A DNA stretch of 64,000 bases, taken from the NCBI GenBank assembly GCA_033060915.1, contig CM065380.1:47164501-47228500 (forward strand). The letters run 5' to 3'. The stretch's first letter is position 1. The number at the start of each line of letters is the position of its first letter. Shown here piece by piece: positions 13,454 to 25,005 of this stretch. The notes beneath the pieces were generated by a model, which saw only the letters and a list, made by a program, of their open reading frames with translations, was not told the DNA's origin and did not search any database. The translations under genes were made by a program, and so were the position numbers. The DNA is from Euryodendron excelsum. Taxonomy: Eukaryota > Streptophyta > Magnoliopsida > Ericales > Pentaphylacaceae.

Positions 13454-14580
13454 AACTCTGTAAGCACCCTATTTTTGCCTGTTCGGCAATCTCCGATCCA
13501 CACCAGTCCTCCAGTAAAATGTCACAATACAATCAAGCTCAAACTGGATTTTCAAGACTTTACTCAAGTCAAAGAAGTTGCTTTTGGGATCCGAGCACCC
13601 CACCGAAGCCAAAAGGACCAAAATGCTCTTAGACTTTATAGGTAGCTTCCTGAGATCAAGCGATCTCTGAAACCATCGCCAACACTATTGGAGTGACGGA
13701 AGTACTCATAAACCTTAAACGGTTAGTTTCTGGCGCCTGCTAGCTTGGCAAGGTAGAATGTCGATAATGCCCTTGGCATCTAACAGCTTCCCCAGATCAG
13801 GCAATATTTGGAACCAACGTCAAAACTGTTGGAGTGGCGGAAACACTCACAAACTATTAAGCCACCCGAGTGGCGAGAAATCACTCACAAACAGGCTGAC
13901 ACGGGCACGCTGCAAACAACCTAGTGTCATGGGACCGAAAGTGCCCCTTGGCCGTGGCACGTTTTTCAAAGAAAAGGGAGACCTTTGGAAACCAACTTGT
14001 CATAGTCTTTGGAGTGATGGAAACACTCGTAAACACATGTCAATACTAGTACACGCTAGCCTGACACAGTAAAAAATGACTATTTTGCCCCTAAGGCACC
14101 CCAATGTGTCTTCGAGAAAGAACTAAGTCCTCAAGACGGTAAGTCCACCTTTGTTGCTAGGGGATTTAAATTTACGAAATCTTTGTTGCTGTGTTTTAAA
14201 AAAAAAGTTGTTATAAAAGGTAGATTTTTGTGCACAAATGATTCAATCTCATCTAGTTCATCAATTTTTCAATTTTAGCAATTTGTTACCATTCCACAAA
14301 TGGAATGAAGTTTTACATTCTATCCACAAAACGAAAAAAAACATCCTAATGCTAGGACTAGATATAGGCGCACGTGCAAATGTGTGTGATCACAACATAT
14401 ATGACAGTTACAACAAAAAAGTGAAGTTGAATAGTTTCATCTAGTGAAATTTGAGTAAGGGTTGGTTAAGACAATTATTAGAATACATAAATGTGACATG
14501 AAATCAAGTTATGACTTCACCATATTGTTGCCTTATTATAATAGTACAAAGAATAAAAAATGCACCACTTAAATATTCAT

Positions 14581-14850
14581 AATGATTTTAATAGTTTGGT
14601 GGAAGACTTTAGAGCCTTACTCTGAAGGTGTAATTGCACAATCAAGCATATCTTGAGAGAATGAAACAAATGTGCAGACATTATGGCTAATATTGGTGCC
14701 AACCATAATGATCTAGTTTTGGTAGAAGACTCCTTTGAACAAATCACATCCTTTTTTTATAGCTAATATGGTGGGAACTACCTTTGTAAGGGGTTACTCC
14801 CCAGTTTTGGTTTCTTCTTTTGTCTTGTTTCTATTTTTAATTTTGAAGTA
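14581..14850 (+). pseudogene. RNase H-like domain C-terminus (plant LINE / RVT_3 type), broken
   Basis: In the frame starting at 14581, pieces of the plant RNase H-like (RVT_3) C-terminal half are readable: LVEDFRALL, a stop, then IKHILRE, a stop, then NKCADIMANIGANHNDLVLVE. The conserved arrangement H..RE.N.CAD..A is the substrate-binding and last catalytic region of these domains. One frameshift later, near 14755, the usual tail follows (MVGTTFVRG, then a hydrophobic stretch). In plant L1-type LINEs this domain lies at the C-terminal end of ORF2, and in those elements it is thought to degrade RNA in RNA-DNA hybrids. Two in-frame stops and one frameshift mark it as dead. A host RNase H-like gene fragment is the alternative. 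Confidence 0.6.
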
Positions 14851-14947
14851 CCAAAAAAACATTATTCTAATAGCTATACTATGAAATATTAATGCACATC
14901 AACTTTTTCATCCAAAAATGATTCTAATGACTGTCAACCGACAACTG

Positions 14948-14969
14948 ACCATCAGTCGCGACTGATGGT
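14948..14969. repeat. Perfect 22-bp palindrome
   Basis: The half-site accatcagtcg is followed immediately by its exact reverse complement. Its core agtcgcgact also occurs at about 2808-2817 in copy A. Confidence 0.9.
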
Positions 14970-15709
14970 AGTAATGCTCATAGTAAGGATTCTTGTATAA
15001 AATCATTGATCATCATTGGTTTTTAGCTAATTCAATAAACATAGTAAGGATTCTTGAAAGAAATCATCTTATGAGGTAAAACTCGCAGCCATGAGATTGA
15101 AAATCTAAAAGCATCCATTCCTATAAACTTCATCAGGTCTATATCTTCCTACATGTTCTAGGACTATCCTTGAACAACTCGACATGTTCAATATGCCATT
15201 CTAGTCGACTTCAGACCCATTTCGGTGATGGTCAGCCAATATGATTGTCTTGCCTAGGTAGTCCAGCACGTCTTCGAAAAAGTACTAAGTCCTCAAGACG
15301 GTAAGTCCACCTTTTTAGGACTATCCCCAGACGGTCCAGTATGTTCAATACAGCATTCAAGCCGATTCCGGACACATTCTAGTGATACCTGATCAAAATG
15401 ACTGTTTTGCCTTTGGGCACTTCGACACGTCTTCGAGAAAGTACTAAATGCTCGAGATAGTAAGTCCATCTCTCTGGGACTATCCCCAGATAGTACATGT
15501 TCAATATGCCATTCCAATCAATGTTGGTCTCATTCTAGTAAGTTTCGATCAAAATGACCGTCTTGCTTTTGGTGGCCTAAACGTCCTTCTAGACCACACC
15601 AGCCTCGGGGATCAAACTGGTATCCTCCATGATACTCCAAGGAAGAGCCATGTCCATTTCCAAGTGAGTCCCTTGACTCAAAACCCCCTTAAGTCAATAA
15701 AAGCTTCAA

Positions 15710-16143
15710 AGAGCATATGACAGACGCTCTGCCAAAATTGACTTCTTCTTCACGTCCCTAGTTAAAACGTATCGTCAAGTGACTTGAAAAATATGTAAAC
15801 TAGGGAATTCTCCAAAGCCTAAGTGATAGGCTTTCCATCAGTATGGTTCGATAATTAATAACATCCCCCGAAGGTTATGATCGTATGGCTTAGGGAAGGG
15901 TACATTTCAAACAATTAGGAAAAATAAAAGTACACCTCTCGATGTTGGTTTAAATCTCATTGCCTTGAATAAACGCACCCTCAAATTACTTGAGTAATAC
16001 GTAAATCAAGGAGTTCCATGAACCTTTTTCGGAGGACTTTCCACTGGTACGGTTTGATTGGGATGATTGCTCCCGAAAGCCATGATCGTGTGATGCAAAA
16101 ACGGCTACTTTGGGAAACTGACAGAGTGTTTCGCAGACGCTCC
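15710..16143 (+). repeat. Hairpin-bearing repeat in the F0 U3 (degenerate)
   Basis: Hairpins of the agagc..cagacgctct type sit at 15710-15730 and 16123-16143, 413 bp apart, which is two 208-bp periods. The middle hairpin is missing (about 15917). Surrounding landmarks such as 'aattccctaattaaaa', 'gtcaaa.gacttga' and 'cttccatc..tacggttcgat' repeat in step. Confidence 0.6.
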
Positions 16144-16484
16144 CAAAAGCTTATTTTTAAGCACGCTTCCTAAGGTGATAGCTATATCATTCAAAACCAT
16201 CAAAGGCTCCCCAAAGACACTAAGTTCAAGAGAAATTGTAGGGAAACAATGTGAACATAACGAATTTTCTCGAATCTTTCTCGCATGGCACGAATATAGA
16301 GACGAAGTCAATATAAAAGTTTTCAGTGGTGGAGCGTGTGCTACATGCGCCTAAATCTTGATTAGATTGGACAAAACTTTCCTTCTAGCCCAAGTTGGAG
16401 TAATACAAGGGTGCTACATGTCATTTTGTGAGAGTATGACACTTAGTGCGTGTACTACATGCGCCCCCAGCCTATTTTTTTGGC

Positions 16485-16493
16485 CTATAAATA
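16485..16493 (+). promoter_or_regulatory. TATA box of LTR F0
   Basis: 'ctataaata' within 'ggcctataaatactagg'. The same context is present in F1. F1 inserted five bases downstream. Confidence 0.6.
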
Positions 16494-17116
16494 CTAGGTG
16501 TAAACACCCCATTTTTTCTCACTCGATAATCTTAGGTCCACGCCGGTCCTTCAGTAAAACATCACAACACTACCAATCCCAAACCGACTTTTTAAAAAAT
16601 AAAGTCAAATTGGTCGCTTCTTAGGCCAAATATCCAAAATGTCGCTAGGCTCTCCAGGGTAGTTTTCAAAGACCGGGCGTCTTTGAAACCAATCACTGTC
16701 GTCGGAGTAACAGAAACACTCACAAACCTTAAGCGGTTCACTTTCGGTGCCTTCTAGCCTACCAATATAGAATGTCCGTTATTCCCCTTGGCGTCCGGCA
16801 AGTTCCCTGAGATCAGGTAGTCTCTAGAATTAACACTACCCCGTCAGGGTGATGGAAACCCTTATAAACCTTTAACTCGTTGGTGTGACAAGAACACTCA
16901 CCACGTTAACACGGGTACGCAGCTAAACAACCTAGTGTCATGGGACTAAAAGTGCCTATTGGTCATAGCACATTTACTGAAGGACAAGATACCTTTGGAA
17001 ACCAACCTGTCATAACCGTCGGAGTGATAGAAACACTCATAAACCCAGGTCAACACCAACGCCTGCTAGCCCATCTCGATGAAAAATGACTAAATTGCCC
17101 CTTAGGCATGATGGCA

Positions 17117-17265
17117 TGTATTGCGAGCAAGTACAAACTTTTCGAGATGATAAGTCCATCCAACCCGGCATATCTTGCGAGAAAGTATAAACTTTTCGAA
17201 ATGGTAAGTCCATCTAACCCGAAACATCTTTGAGAAAGTACCAAGTCCTTTAGATGGTAAGTCCA
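17117..17265 (+). repeat. 54-bp tandem repeat, three copies, in the F1 U3
   Basis: 'gcgagaaagtataaacttttcgaaatggtaagtcca' variants recur with starts near 17131, 17185 and 17238. A fourth, more distant relative is at about 17396. F0 carries the same motif at a roughly 160-bp spacing (15281, 15441). Confidence 0.6.
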
Positions 17266-17668
17266 CATTCCAAGACTGTCTTGGATAGTTCGCCATGTTC
17301 AATATGCCATTTCAGTCAACTTGGGACCAATTCTGGTGATACCGGGTCAAAATAACCAAATTACTTCTAGGGCATTTTGGCACGTCCATTGAGAAATTAC
17401 TAAGTCCTTGAGACGGTAAGTCCACCCTCTATGACTGTCCCTTAGGAGTCTAGCATGTTCAAGATGCCAATCAAACAAACTTTAGACCCATTCTTGTGAT
17501 ACTTAGTCAAAATGACTATTTTACCCCTAACGACCCGAGCACCTTATCCCAACCACACTAGCTTTAGGAATCAATCCAGCATCCATTGGGATACTCTAAA
17601 TGAGATCCCTGTCCAATTCCAATTGAGTCCTTTGACTCAAGAAACATTTAAGTTGTTAAAACCTTTGC

Positions 17669-17897
17669 AGAGCGTATCACATACGCTTTGCCCAGGTTGA
17701 GTTTTTTCCTAATTCCCTGACTAAAAAGCACCATCAAATGACTTGAGAAATGTATAAACCAGTGAATCTAAAAAAGCATTTTCATAGGTCTTTCCATCGA
17801 TACGGCTCGATTGAAAAGACCACTTCCTAAAGCGTCCGATTGCGTGGCCCGAAATTTGCTACTTTGAAAAACCCTTGGAGCGTCTCACAAACGCTCC
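17669..17897 (+). repeat. 208-bp hairpin repeats in the F1 U3
   Basis: Hairpins agagcgtat-cac-atacgcttt (17669-17689) and ggagcgtct-cac-aaacgctcc (17877-17897) are exactly 208 bp apart, within repeated context. The third hairpin of F1 (21707-21727) has been separated by the N1 insertion. Confidence 0.75.
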
Positions 17898-19370
17898 GCC
17901 AGGGTTGAATTTTTCTTCAATTCCCTAATTAAAACACACCGTCAAACAACTTGAGAAATGCATAAATTATGAAATTCCTTTAAGCTTGTCCGGAAGACCT
18001 CCTATCTATACGGTTCACTTAAGGAGGTCGTTTTTCGGAGGCCATGATCATGTGGCACAAAAACTGCCATGTCGTATCCCGGTCTTGGGCCCCGAGTCTA
18101 GGTCTTGACTTGAAACAGAAACTCGATATTCTGTCTATTAGAACTCACCCTCCTCAAAGAACGAGTGTGATGGGGTTTGAACTTGAAATTGATTTGATTA
18201 AGGGCTTTTTGAAAAAGATTTGGAGTCACTACCTAACTTTGACAAAGGTGTGTTAGATCACCTAAAACTAAGTCAAATCTGAATACTAAACTTAGGATTT
18301 TTAAAAAGGCTTTGAAAAACTTTCTCAAAAGAGAGTTTTTAGGAAAATGGGTTGGTTGGCAACCTTTGGAGAATGTTTAAGCCCTTTTAGAAAAATGACT
18401 CCATTTTGGTCTTTAAAAATAGTGATTTTAGGTTCGGAGGTTGATTACGTATAGGGAAGATGACCAAAGACTATCACCCTATCTTGCCCTTACGGTACCT
18501 ACATGTCTAATCACCCTAGGTTTTATTCATTTGAATATTTGATTTCTAAATTTACATTTATGTCCAACTTGAAAAGATTTTAAAAAGGGGTTTGTCATCA
18601 CTATTTGGATGTATGAATGCATGATTCAATTTGAAAGAGAGTTTGGGAGAACGTTAATATTAGATTTTGAAAAGTCCTTGTGAACTTGTTTCGAAAAGGT
18701 TTTTGAAAATAATTTTTTTTTATGTACCTTATGAAAAGTATGTTGATGTTTCATTGCCTTTGAGAGGTTACTATGAGTTTTAGAAAAAATTTTTAAAAAA
18801 GGGGCTAGCAACTTCCCTTGTTTGAATATCTCACTTGATCTTGGACAACCCTAACATAGAAGGCTTAGGGTTGTTTCAAGAATATGATATTTGAAAGTAG
18901 TTTTTGGAAAAAGGGTTTTATAAAACATTTAGAGTTTGAAACCCTAATGAGAACCTTATAGGTTTCATTTGACGTATCATTTTCCTTAGGAAACACTAAC
19001 CAAGAAAGGGCTAGAATTGCATAGGGTTATAAGTTTTTAAAATCATTTTCGAAATAATTTTTGAAAAATGTTAAGTGTGTAGCCATTTTGGATTGAGACA
19101 AGTTTGAGAGAGCTTTTGAAAACGTTTTTGGGTTGGAGTTGGAGTTTGAAAAAAATGTCCCAAAGTGACAATCTTGGAGCCTCTTAGACTAGGTTGGGCA
19201 AACTAGGGATGAGGTAACCTAAGGTTGGAAGTTGGATTAGGTTAGGGAGGATGGAAAGTTATGATTTTTAGTTTAAAAAAAGGAAAGTTTTACTTTTGGA
19301 AAGTTTTGAAAAAAAAAAAATTTCATTTTAAAAAAGTTTTGAAAAAGGAAGATTTGGTTTTAGGCAATTT

Positions 19371-19620
19371 TTGAAAAGGAAAGTTTTGTTTTCCAAAAAT
19401 AGAGGGTTAGATTTTATTTCCAAAAATAGAAGATTGAATTTTGTTTTTAAAAATAGAAGATGGGATTTGGTTTTTGAAAATAGAAGATTTGATTTATTTC
19501 TAAAAAGAGAAGATTTGATTTGGTTCCCAAAATGGAAGATTCGATTTGGTTTCCAAAAATAGAAAGGATTGGATTTGAAATTGAAAAAGAAAAGATTTTA
19601 TTTTATTTCCAAAATGGGAA
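19371..19620 (-). repeat. Minisatellite of about 30 bp in N1
   Basis: About eight units of the 'tttccaaaaatagaagattgaattttg' type. The 63-codon plus-strand open frame here (KNRR.DLVF repeats) is a by-product of the repeat. Confidence 0.7.
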
Positions 19621-20551
19621 GGATTTGATTTGAAAATGTTATGATTTCATGTGAAATATTTTATGATTTTATGTGGCATTTTTGAAAACACAATCCAAGA
19701 AAGGTTTTGAAAGTTATTTTGATGTAATGGATGCAAGGATGCAAAATGAGATTTAGGGAACAAGACGGGACTTCCTAAGACAAGGATTCCTAGGGCTTCA
19801 AGAAAACAACTCTTGGACCAATTTTGGATAAAAGCTTTTGAACATGGGATTTAAAAAAGTTTGAAAAGAAATAAAAAAAAAAAAAGTTTTGAAAGAGGTG
19901 TTTTGAGGCTTAGAACCCTAATGTGTCCTTTGGAGGCATCTTTGAATGTCACTTTCCTAGGAAAACCCTAACCATGAGAATTCACCCTAGGGTTTTGAGT
20001 TTGAAAAAAACAATGCATGAACATGACAAAAATAATGTAATAGGGACATGAACATGAAAGGTTGAAGGTTTCACCACATTGTAAGGGGCCTTAAAACCAT
20101 ACCATGATTGGTTAGGGTAAAGGAAGATCCTCGACAAGGTGATCTCCCCAAAACTTCCCCTAGGCATGGACCTACGGTCCTCTTGTTTCAAGCATGCAAG
20201 AATAGGGGGGTTGAAGATGGGAATTGAAATAGAAGAATAGTCCAAGTGGACTATGAGGGAGAAGAGAGAAATGGGGATTATAGAAAGGAAAAATAGAAAC
20301 CCTACCGTATCTTCTTATTAGCTTGAATGCTTCAGTGGGGGACTTGTTTGAACCTTGCAATGGCCTTCAAGAGCTTCCAAGGGCTGGACTTGATTTTTAA
20401 TGGAGTGAGGAAGCTAGGGTTTTAGTGTTTATGGCGAGAGGGGGCTAGAGCTTTTGAGAGAACTAGGGTTTTGAGAAATTTCGGGGGCCACAGAGAGTTT
20501 GACAGAGCTTTGTTGCAATTTTTCAAACTTGAATACACTTAGGGTGGCCTG

Positions 20552-20560
20552 TAATTATAG
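20552..20560 (-). promoter_or_regulatory. Degenerate TATA box of LTR N1
   Basis: On the minus strand it reads 'ctataatta' in 'ggcctataattacagg', the same position as the intact boxes in F0, F1 and N2. Confidence 0.45.
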
Positions 20561-20867
20561 GCCAAAATTTGAGGAGGTGGTGCCACTAGAAGTGGCGCCT
20601 AGCCATTTTTTGGCTAGACACCTTAGCAATGGCGCTAGACAAGGTTTTGGCCAGGCACCATTAGGAGTGGCGCCACCTTGGTATGGCAATGATTTTAAAG
20701 ATTTGATTCGACTTGGGCCGCAAAGCAAAGATTTGGGGGCCACTCCTAGTGGCTCCAAGTTATTTTTTGGCCTGGCTTTATTGTGAATTGCTCCAATTTG
20801 ATCTGAAAAGTTGTCGGGTTGCCGGGCCCAGCTAAAAAGAGATAAAGGCACTTGGGAGTGCCCCATG

Positions 20868-21430
20868 GTTGCCGGTTTGAGACCTAGAGCCGGAATGGTT
20901 GAAAAGGATGACCGGCCTGCCAAGGGCAATATGGTCATTTTGGCCGGGGTCCATTAGAATTGATCTGAAGTTGACCTTAAGGGGATTCAAAGGTTGGAAA
21001 CACTATTAAGATTGTTCTTGAGGATTACTGATTTGATATCCAGAGCCGGAATGGTTGAAAAGGATGATCGGCCTGCTAGGGGCAAAACGGTTATTTGAAT
21101 AGGGAAGCACAGGATGGGCCTGGAATGGACCGGGATGAGATTTGAAGATCAGGGATACTCGTGAGAGTGTTCCAAAGAATTTACCAGTTTGACACCCAGA
21201 GACGATGTGGTTGAAAAAGATGACTAGCCTACTAGGGGCAAAATAGTTATTTGAACTAGAAACACTGAAATTGGTTTGGAGTCGACTAGAAGGGGATTTG
21301 GAGGTTGGGAATACTCATAGGAGTGTCCCAAAGGTTTACCAGCTTGATACCTAGAGCCGGTGTGGTTGATGAGGGCAATTGAGGTGTTTAGGGGTACACT
21401 AGTCATTTTGACCAAGAACCTTCGGAATGG
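20868..21430. repeat. 156-bp tandem repeat, four copies, in the N1 U3
   Basis: The phrase 'gagccgg.atggttgaaaa.gatga' begins at about 20887, 21043, 21199 and 21354. Each is followed by 'aggggcaaaa.ggt.att' and '.ggtttaccagtttgata.c'. The first units are closest to each other. The fourth is the most diverged. Confidence 0.75.
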
Positions 21431-22070
21431 GTCCCGAATTGGTTCGAATGGCATTCTGAGCATGCTGGATTGTCAGGAAAAATCTTAGAAGGGATGGACT
21501 TATCGTTCTGAGAACTTAGGAACCTTCTTAAAGAGCATGCCGAAATGAATTAAACTGGGTGATGCCTTAAGGGCATTTTGATTATTCAGCTTCCATCAGG
21601 CCTAGAAAGCTAGTATGGGGCTTGAATGTGTCTATGAATTTGAATGTGAGTCTAGTCAGGCCGGAGATCATCGAGCGGGAAAAAATGGGGTGCTTAAAAA
21701 ATCTTCAGAGCGTCTTATAGATGCTTCAAAAAGCTTATCTTTATACACGCTTCCCAAGAAAATATCTCCATCATTTGGAATCCTTTAAAGCTCCTTGAGG
21801 GCTCTCGGTTCATGAGAAATAGTAGGGAACGTCGTGAACTCGACTGATTTTCTTGAATCTTTCTTAAATTGCACGAATATCAAGGCAAAGTCAACATAAG
21901 AGTTCCTTAAGGCTGAGCATGTGCTATATACGCCCAAAAAACTAATTAGATCCTCTAAAATTTTCCTTATAGCCTAAGCTGGGGTAGTACAAGGAGTGCC
22001 ATGTGGCACTCAACCACTGGCCCAGTACAGGCGCATGTACTATATGCCCCCTATGCTCTAACAACTTTGC

Positions 22071-22079
22071 CTATAAATA
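22071..22079 (+). promoter_or_regulatory. TATA box of LTR F1
   Basis: 'ctataaata' in 'tttgcctataaatattagg', followed by the conserved leader (agctctagaacctccaaaat, then agctcaagccctttcaa). Confidence 0.6.
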
Positions 22080-24040
22080 TTAGGTCACCCCCCAGAGCAA
22101 ATCAGAGAAAAAAATAGTTGGGAAACTTTGCCAAAATAGCTCTAGAACCTCCAAAATTCCAAATATCCTAAGTCTCTCAAAGATTTAAGACTCTTCAAGC
22201 TCAAGCCCTTTCAATTATGGTAGATTGAAGGCCAAAGGTGAAGCTTTCTTTACATTTCTACTTCCCTCACTCCTTTATTCTTCCTCCAAGCTTACTTGAG
22301 CTTTTTTTCTCTTTTAATCCCCATCTTCTACCCCATCTTCTTGCATGCTTGGAACAAGAGGGTTTTTAGGTCATGCTTAGAGAAAAACCTATGAGAACCA
22401 CTGGTTGGGGGATCTTTCTTAGGCCTACTTAAACATAATATGGCTCAAGAGCCCTTTGCCATGTGGTGTAGCCTTGAAATACTTCATGACCCTTTGCATA
22501 TAAATGTTATATTGTTCATGTATTGCTTGCCTTGGCCTCATTTTCATGTTTAAAACCATTTTTCAAACAGTCACCATTTCAAACTTCACATTTTTTTCAA
22601 AGTTTATGTTAAAAGAGTTTTTCAAAAATGCCTCTAAGCTGGAGTTCTTGAAGCCTAGGTCTACACCTTAGTTTCCAAGTCCTGACCCTCATCTTTTCAC
22701 TTCCATATAGCTTTCTTGAGTTTATGCATAAAAATGATTCCAAAACCACCCTCTAAAAGGGTCTTTTCAAAATCCATGCTCTCTTAAGTCTCTACCAAAA
22801 ATGGTTTTCCAAAACCAGTATTTCCATGGTAGCTTTCAAACTTTGTTTTACTCTCTTAAGTTAGTGGTTATAATGGTCTCAATGGAACTCTCCTTGGAGT
22901 GGTTTCAAAATATCAACCATATAAACCCTACACTCAATAGGGCACTTTTATAAAATGGTTTGCCAAGCCTTTACATGGTTTTCGACACAACCTCCACAAG
23001 AGTGGTTTTCAAATGTTCAAATAGTTTTCCAAAACTACTTACCTTATATATTAATTTTCAAAAGTTTCACTCTCTTAAATTAATGGCTATAATGGTCTTA
23101 AGGCAACCCTCCTTGGAGTGGTTTTTATAAATCCACTATGTGAACCCTACACTTATTTGAGTGGTTTTGTAAAAATTGATTTTCGAAATGTACAACACTC
23201 TTGAGTTGGTTTTCAAACTTTTTACATAAAATGATGAGTTCTTTATATGAAAGCATGGTTTTCAAAACCCCTTATCAAAGTTCATGCATAAAACCACTTT
23301 TTCAAACCTTCCAAAACCACTAGGACAAAACCCTAGTTTAAAATCACCTTTCAAAACCCTAGGCCATTGTCGCGCCCCGGTTTTTGGGTGTCCAAGGTCC
23401 TTTCGGCTCGAAGATCCTAAAACACAGAACTCTGTCACTAGAACTCATCCTCCTAGGAGGACAAGTGCGACTAGGTTTGAAAATTGGTTTGACTAAGGGC
23501 TTTACAAAAATAGGAGTCGCTACCTAACTTGATTAAGGTGAGTTAGGGGACCTAAAACTAAGTGTTAATCCAAAGATTAAACTTAGGGTTTTTGGAACAG
23601 GTTTTGAAAACTCCTTTAAGAGAGGATTTTTACGAAAATAGGTTGTCTGGCAACCTTTGGAAAGATTTAAGCCCTTTTAGAAAATAACTCCATTTTGGTC
23701 ATTTGAAAACAGAAATCTATGATTCGGAGGTTGGTTACGTATAGGGAAGATATCCTAAGATCATCACCGTACCTCGCCCTTTCGGTACCTATATGTCTAA
23801 TCACCCTTTGTTCACTCACTAGAATAACCGGTTACCCTTATCCACTTAGTATCTACTTTAGAATTTTGAAAATGGGGTTTAGTCATCACTTTTTGGATGG
23901 ATGATGCATGATGCAAGTTTTTGGAAGAAGTTTGAAAATAATGGGGGTTTTGAAAGAGTTTGGAATAAAAACTTTGAATTGATTGGAATTTTTAAAAAAG
24001 GGATTGGAGTTGAAATAAAAGTTATGACCGCACCATTTTA

Positions 24041-24092
24041 GGTTGCCTACGTATCTCATTTGGCGAGAATTAGGTCATTCGTAGTTCGGGCA
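24041..24092 (-). other. CTACGTATC..CGTAGTTC module of the giant LTR
   Basis: 'ggttgcctacgtatctcatt' is followed by 'ggcgagaattaggtcattcgtagttcgg'. Inverted versions are at about 29400-29470 and 29571-29630 (F1) and 33597-33670 (F0). A related pair (actacgt..acgtagt) is at 46504-46521. It is conserved within the family; its role is unknown. Confidence 0.55.
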
Positions 24093-24124
24093 AGAGCCCG
24101 ATGGAAAATAGGCGCGTTAAGGCC

Positions 24125-24330
24125 TTTGGAAGGTTTGAAGACACTTTGGGGTCTTTGAAAAAGTTTAAGACACTTTGAGGTCTTTTGAAAAAGTTTAAGA
24201 CCCTTTGAGGTCTTTGGAAGTTGAAGACTCTTTGTGGTTTTTGGAAAAGTTTAAGACACTTTGAGGTCTTTTGAAAAAGTTTAAGACACTTTGAAGTCTT
24301 TGGAAGTTGAAGACTCTTTGTGGTCTTGGA
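24125..24330 (-). repeat. Minisatellite of about 30 bp in N2
   Basis: About seven units of the 'gaaaaagtttaagacactttgaggtctttt' type. It occupies the same relative slot as the F0 and F1 minisatellites, just upstream of the CTACGTATC module on the minus strand, but has a different monomer. Confidence 0.75.
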
Positions 24331-24827
24331 AGTTTTGACTTGAAATTGGATAGTGGAGTGTTTTGAAAATGATCTTAGATCACCTCAAGGGAGTTTTGGA
24401 AAATGTTTTGGCATGACTCAAGAGAACTTGAAAGTGTTTTTGAAGTTTTGTTTCGAAAACCTTGGAGGTATGATTTTAGAATGTTTTGATGAATTAGTTT
24501 TTGAAAGTGGTTTTAGGAAATGGCTAAGGGTTTGGAATCCTAATATGGACAACCTTAGGGGTTGTTCTTAATTTATCACTTGTCCTTTGAATTTCTAACC
24601 ACGAGGGGGCTAGGGACATCTTAGGTTTGTGTCATTTTGAAAGCATTTTTGGAAATGTCTTGAAGATGGAGTGTAAGGACATTTGAAGAATTTATGGAGT
24701 TGGTTTTTTGAAATCATAAGAGTAGGGGGTTTTGGAAAAATAGGTTACAAGAATAGTTTGAAAATTGAATGATCATTTAGAAAAGGGTTCAAGAGTTGGA
24801 ACCTTGAAGCATACTAACCTATATTGG

Positions 24828-25005
24828 GTTAGCTTATGGTTAGGGGTGACGTAAGGTTCACTAACTTGGGTTTAGTTAACCTAGGGTTAAGGTGACTTAA
24901 GGTTAGCTAACTAGGGTTAAGTTAACCTAAGGCGAGTGAACTAGGGTCAAGTTAACCTAGGGTTGGACAACTAGGGTCAAGTTAACCTAGGGTTGGATTA
25001 GAAAA
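24828..25005 (-). repeat. CCCTAGGTTAACC-like repeat block in N2
   Basis: Irregular repeats of 'aaccctaggttaacctaacc' (minus strand). Units vary in length and sequence; they are not exact CCCTAAA telomere repeats. Confidence 0.6.

Larger units (their letters stand above)
14155..15145 (+). mobile_element. Insertion in F0 carrying a LINE-type RNase H remnant
   Basis: F0's 'gacggtaagtccacc' block is interrupted after 14154, and LTR-type sequence ('ctacatgttctaggactatcc..catgttcaatatgccatt') resumes near 15145. The approximately 990 bp between is unrelated to the other giant LTRs. It contains an RNase H-like reading frame (14581-14850) and a 22-bp palindrome (14948-14969). A 5'-truncated plant L1-type LINE is the likely source. 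Exact ends and target duplications were not resolved. Confidence 0.5.
18070..21698 (-). mobile_element. Giant LTR N1 (minus strand), nested in the F1 U3
   Basis: Read on the minus strand it starts 'tttaagcaccccattttttcc' at 21698 (TG lost to mutation) and ends '..ccgggatacgaca' at 18070, about 3.6 kb. F1 sequence continues on both sides: 'catgatcatgtggcacaaaaactgcc' on the left and 'agagcgtcttatag' on the right, as in the uninterrupted F0 at 16080-16145. A TATA-like 'ctataatta' on the minus strand lies at 20552-20560. The upstream (U3) side has four 156-bp repeats (20868-21430). It is shorter than its relatives, apparently lacking the CTACGTATC module. I could not identify a clean target duplication (tgcca against aaatc). 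Confidence 0.65.

Noticed and set aside
13445..18256. Several short plus-strand frames (60-104 residues) in the LTR nest
   Set aside because: No domain, no conservation between LTR copies in the same frame, and they lie in U3 repeats.
19371..19562. Frame with KNRR.DLVF repeats
   Set aside because: By-product of the roughly 30-bp minisatellite in N1.
20499..20938. Overlapping frames of 95 and 127 residues around the N1 TATA region
   Set aside because: They cover repeated 'agtggcgcc' LTR sequence on both strands and contain no recognisable motif.
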